From assembly GCA_938022295.1 (NCBI GenBank), contig CALIDR010000324.1, positions 1 to 7,067 on the forward strand: a stretch of 7,067 nt of DNA, in the 5' to 3' direction. This document shows positions 5,755 through 7,067 of the stretch, piece by piece (positions within the stretch are counted from its first letter, which is position 1; every line of letters begins with the position of its first letter). Below the pieces are notes generated by a model. The model saw only the letters and a program-made list of their open reading frames with translations. It ran no database searches and was not told the origin of the DNA. The DNA is from an uncultured Burkholderiaceae bacterium (lineage in GTDB: Bacteria > Pseudomonadota > Gammaproteobacteria > Burkholderiales > Burkholderiaceae_C). The position numbers and the translations under genes are program-made.

Positions 5755-7067
5755 TCACCGCACGCCGGGTTCGACGTCGACGTGCAGCCAAGGCCGCCCG
5801 GGAAACGGCTCGCGCACGAAGCCGCGCACGTGCGGCTGCACGAGGTCGACCGTGACCGGGTGCAGGTGCGCGATGTAGGGCATGTAGGCCAGCATCGTGC
5901 GCACACAGTCGCGCATCGCGGCCAGCCGCTCCGGGCCGTCGGGCAGCGCGCGCTGGCGCTCGTAGAGGCGGTCGTAGGCGCGCAGGCGGAAGCGCGCGTC
6001 GTTGCTCTGGCCGGCGTTCGGCCCGTAGGCCAGGCCGAGGTAGAAGTCGCCGTCGGGGCCGGCGTTCCACGACATCGCCCCCATCTGCAGCCGGCCGGCG
6101 AGCGTGCGCTTGATCAGTTCGGCGAACGGCATGAACTCGGCCGCGAAGCGCAGCCCGACGGCGGCCAGGCGCCGGCGCCACAGCTCGGCCACCAGGCGCG
6201 AGCGCTGGTCGCCGACGTCGGCCAGCCGCAGCACGAGCGGCTGGCCGTCGGGCGTCTCGCGCCAGCCGTCGCCGTCGCGGTCGACCCAGCCGTGCAGGTC
6301 CAGCAGCGCCTTGGCGCGCGGCGGGTCGGGGCGGGCGAGCTCGCTGACGAGCGTGGGGTCGAAGCCGGTGTTGTGCGGCGCGATCATCGACTGCGCGGGC
6401 ACCCCCTGGCCCTGCCAGGCGAGCCGCACGAGCTCGGCGTTGTCCAGCGCGAGGGCGACCGCACGGCACAGCGCGACGCGGTCGGGCGCGTTGCCGCCGA
6501 CCACCGGGTCGTCGCAGTTGAAGAACGTGAACCGCGTCGACGCCGTCAGCGTGCGCTGCATGCCGACGCCCTGCTGCGCCAGGTACGGCGCGAGCTGCCC
6601 GCCGGGTGCCGCCACCGGTGCGAACTCGGCCGGCACCGTGACGAGGTCGAGCTTGCCCTGCAGGAACGCCAGCCAGCGCGGCTGCGCCTCCTCGACGATC
6701 GCGATCTCGACGCGGTCGACGAGCGGCAGCGTGAGGCCCTGCAGGTGGCGCTGCGCGGCCAGCGCCGCCTCGTCGCCGGGCTCGGCGACGCTGTCGAACA
6801 CCTCGCCGCGAAAGCGCGGGTTGCGCTCGAGCACGATCAGCGAGCTGCGCCGCCACTGCGCGAGGCGGAACGGCCCGGTGCCCACGGGGTGCGCCATCGG
6901 GTCGGCGGCGTAGGCCTCGACGACTTCGCGCGCGACGGCGCCGGTCGTCAGCGGGTTCGTGAACGCGAGCACGAAGCGCGGGTCCGGCTCGGCGATGCGC
7001 ACCTCGAAGCGGTCGCGGTCGAGCACGCGCAGGCCCTCGACCTCGGCGTCGTAGGGAAACGCGATGC
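5755..7067 (-). CDS. Family 5 extracellular solute-binding protein of an ABC transporter, N-terminus beyond the window
   Basis: The last 436 residues of a periplasmic substrate-binding protein of the peptide/nickel (SBP_bac_5) class are visible; the frame stays open to the right edge, and the first complete codon in view is at 7063-7065. Family members are usually about 500-620 residues, so the signal peptide and first lobe are missing. The signature HPVGTGPF lies at visible residues 59-66 and is followed by RLAQWRRSSLIVLERNP, typical of this class. Further on are KLDLVTVP, RAVALALDN, and the Asp-rich stretch DRDGDGWRE (262-270), common in these proteins. Such proteins bind peptides or other small ligands and deliver them to a permease. 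The substrate cannot be deduced. Burkholderiales relatives are sometimes labelled bicyclomycin resistance protein, for which I see no support here. No permease or ATP-binding subunit gene is visible; any would have to lie to the right. The GTG at 7024-7026 is internal, since the frame continues upstream with family-like sequence (IAFPYDAEVEGLR). Confidence 0.9.
   Translation of the reverse strand, partial: IAFPYDAEVEGLRVLDRDRFEVRIAEPDPRFVLAFTNPLTTGAVAREVVEAYAADPMAHPVGTGPFRLAQWRRSSLIVLERNPRFRGEVFDSVAEPGDEAALAAQRHLQGLTLPLVDRVEIAIVEEAQPRWLAFLQGKLDLVTVPAEFAPVAAPGGQLAPYLAQQGVGMQRTLTASTRFTFFNCDDPVVGGNAPDRVALCRAVALALDNAELVRLAWQGQGVPAQSMIAPHNTGFDPTLVSELARPDPPRAKALLDLHGWVDRDGDGWRETPDGQPLVLRLADVGDQRSRLVAELWRRRLAAVGLRFAAEFMPFAELIKRTLAGRLQMGAMSWNAGPDGDFYLGLAYGPNAGQSNDARFRLRAYDRLYERQRALPDGPERLAAMRDCVRTMLAYMPYIAHLHPVTVDLVQPHVRGFVREPFPGRPWLHVDVEPGVR

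Noticed and set aside
7024..7026. GTG as the true start of the solute-binding protein
   Set aside because: The frame remains open upstream to the window edge with family-like residues, and a start here would leave no signal peptide and remove the first lobe. The gene is simply cut by the window.
5755..7067. Naming the protein as bicyclomycin resistance protein
   Set aside because: That label is used for some relatives, but bicyclomycin resistance in E. coli is due to a multi-spanning membrane efflux protein (Bcr). This sequence is a soluble binding protein.

Overview
The window is about 70% G+C or higher, with strong G/C preference at third codon positions. Protein content points to a betaproteobacterium of the order Burkholderiales, probably a Rubrivivax/Leptothrix/Methylibium-type genome. 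That placement is an inference from gene families and base composition, because no marker gene is present.

Layout from left to right. Positions 1-359 hold no convincing gene. They carry a composite intergenic repeat (nested inverted repeats plus a 13-nt near-direct repeat) and a short stretch of visibly lower G+C that I do not recognise. Next comes a minus-strand GspE/PilB-family ATPase (360-2273) with a degenerate MshEN-like N-terminus and no other secretion or pilus gene in view. It diverges across 79 bp from a plus-strand thioredoxin 2 gene, trxC (2353-2784). The trxC stop codon abuts the stop codon of a convergent minus-strand acetoacetyl-CoA synthetase (2785-4812), so that TGATCA supplies both stops. 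Upstream of the synthetase on the same strand lie a DUF3047 lipoprotein (4875-5675) and the C-terminal part of a family 5 extracellular solute-binding protein (5755-7067, running off the right edge).

The three minus-strand genes on the right could be transcribed in one direction, solute-binding protein to lipoprotein to synthetase. The gaps are 79 and 62 bp and both contain G+C-rich hairpins, so a single operon is possible but not shown. The apparent roles are peptide or small-molecule capture in the periplasm, an exported protein of unknown function, and activation of acetoacetate to acetoacetyl-CoA, which can feed central or polyhydroxyalkanoate metabolism. TrxC is a zinc-containing disulfide reductase. 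I see no common pathway for the whole window, no mobile element, no CRISPR array, no RNA gene and no clear undescribed multi-gene system. The points most worth a second look are the left-edge repeat, the isolated ATPase with its altered c-di-GMP-type motif, and the DUF3047 lipoprotein.
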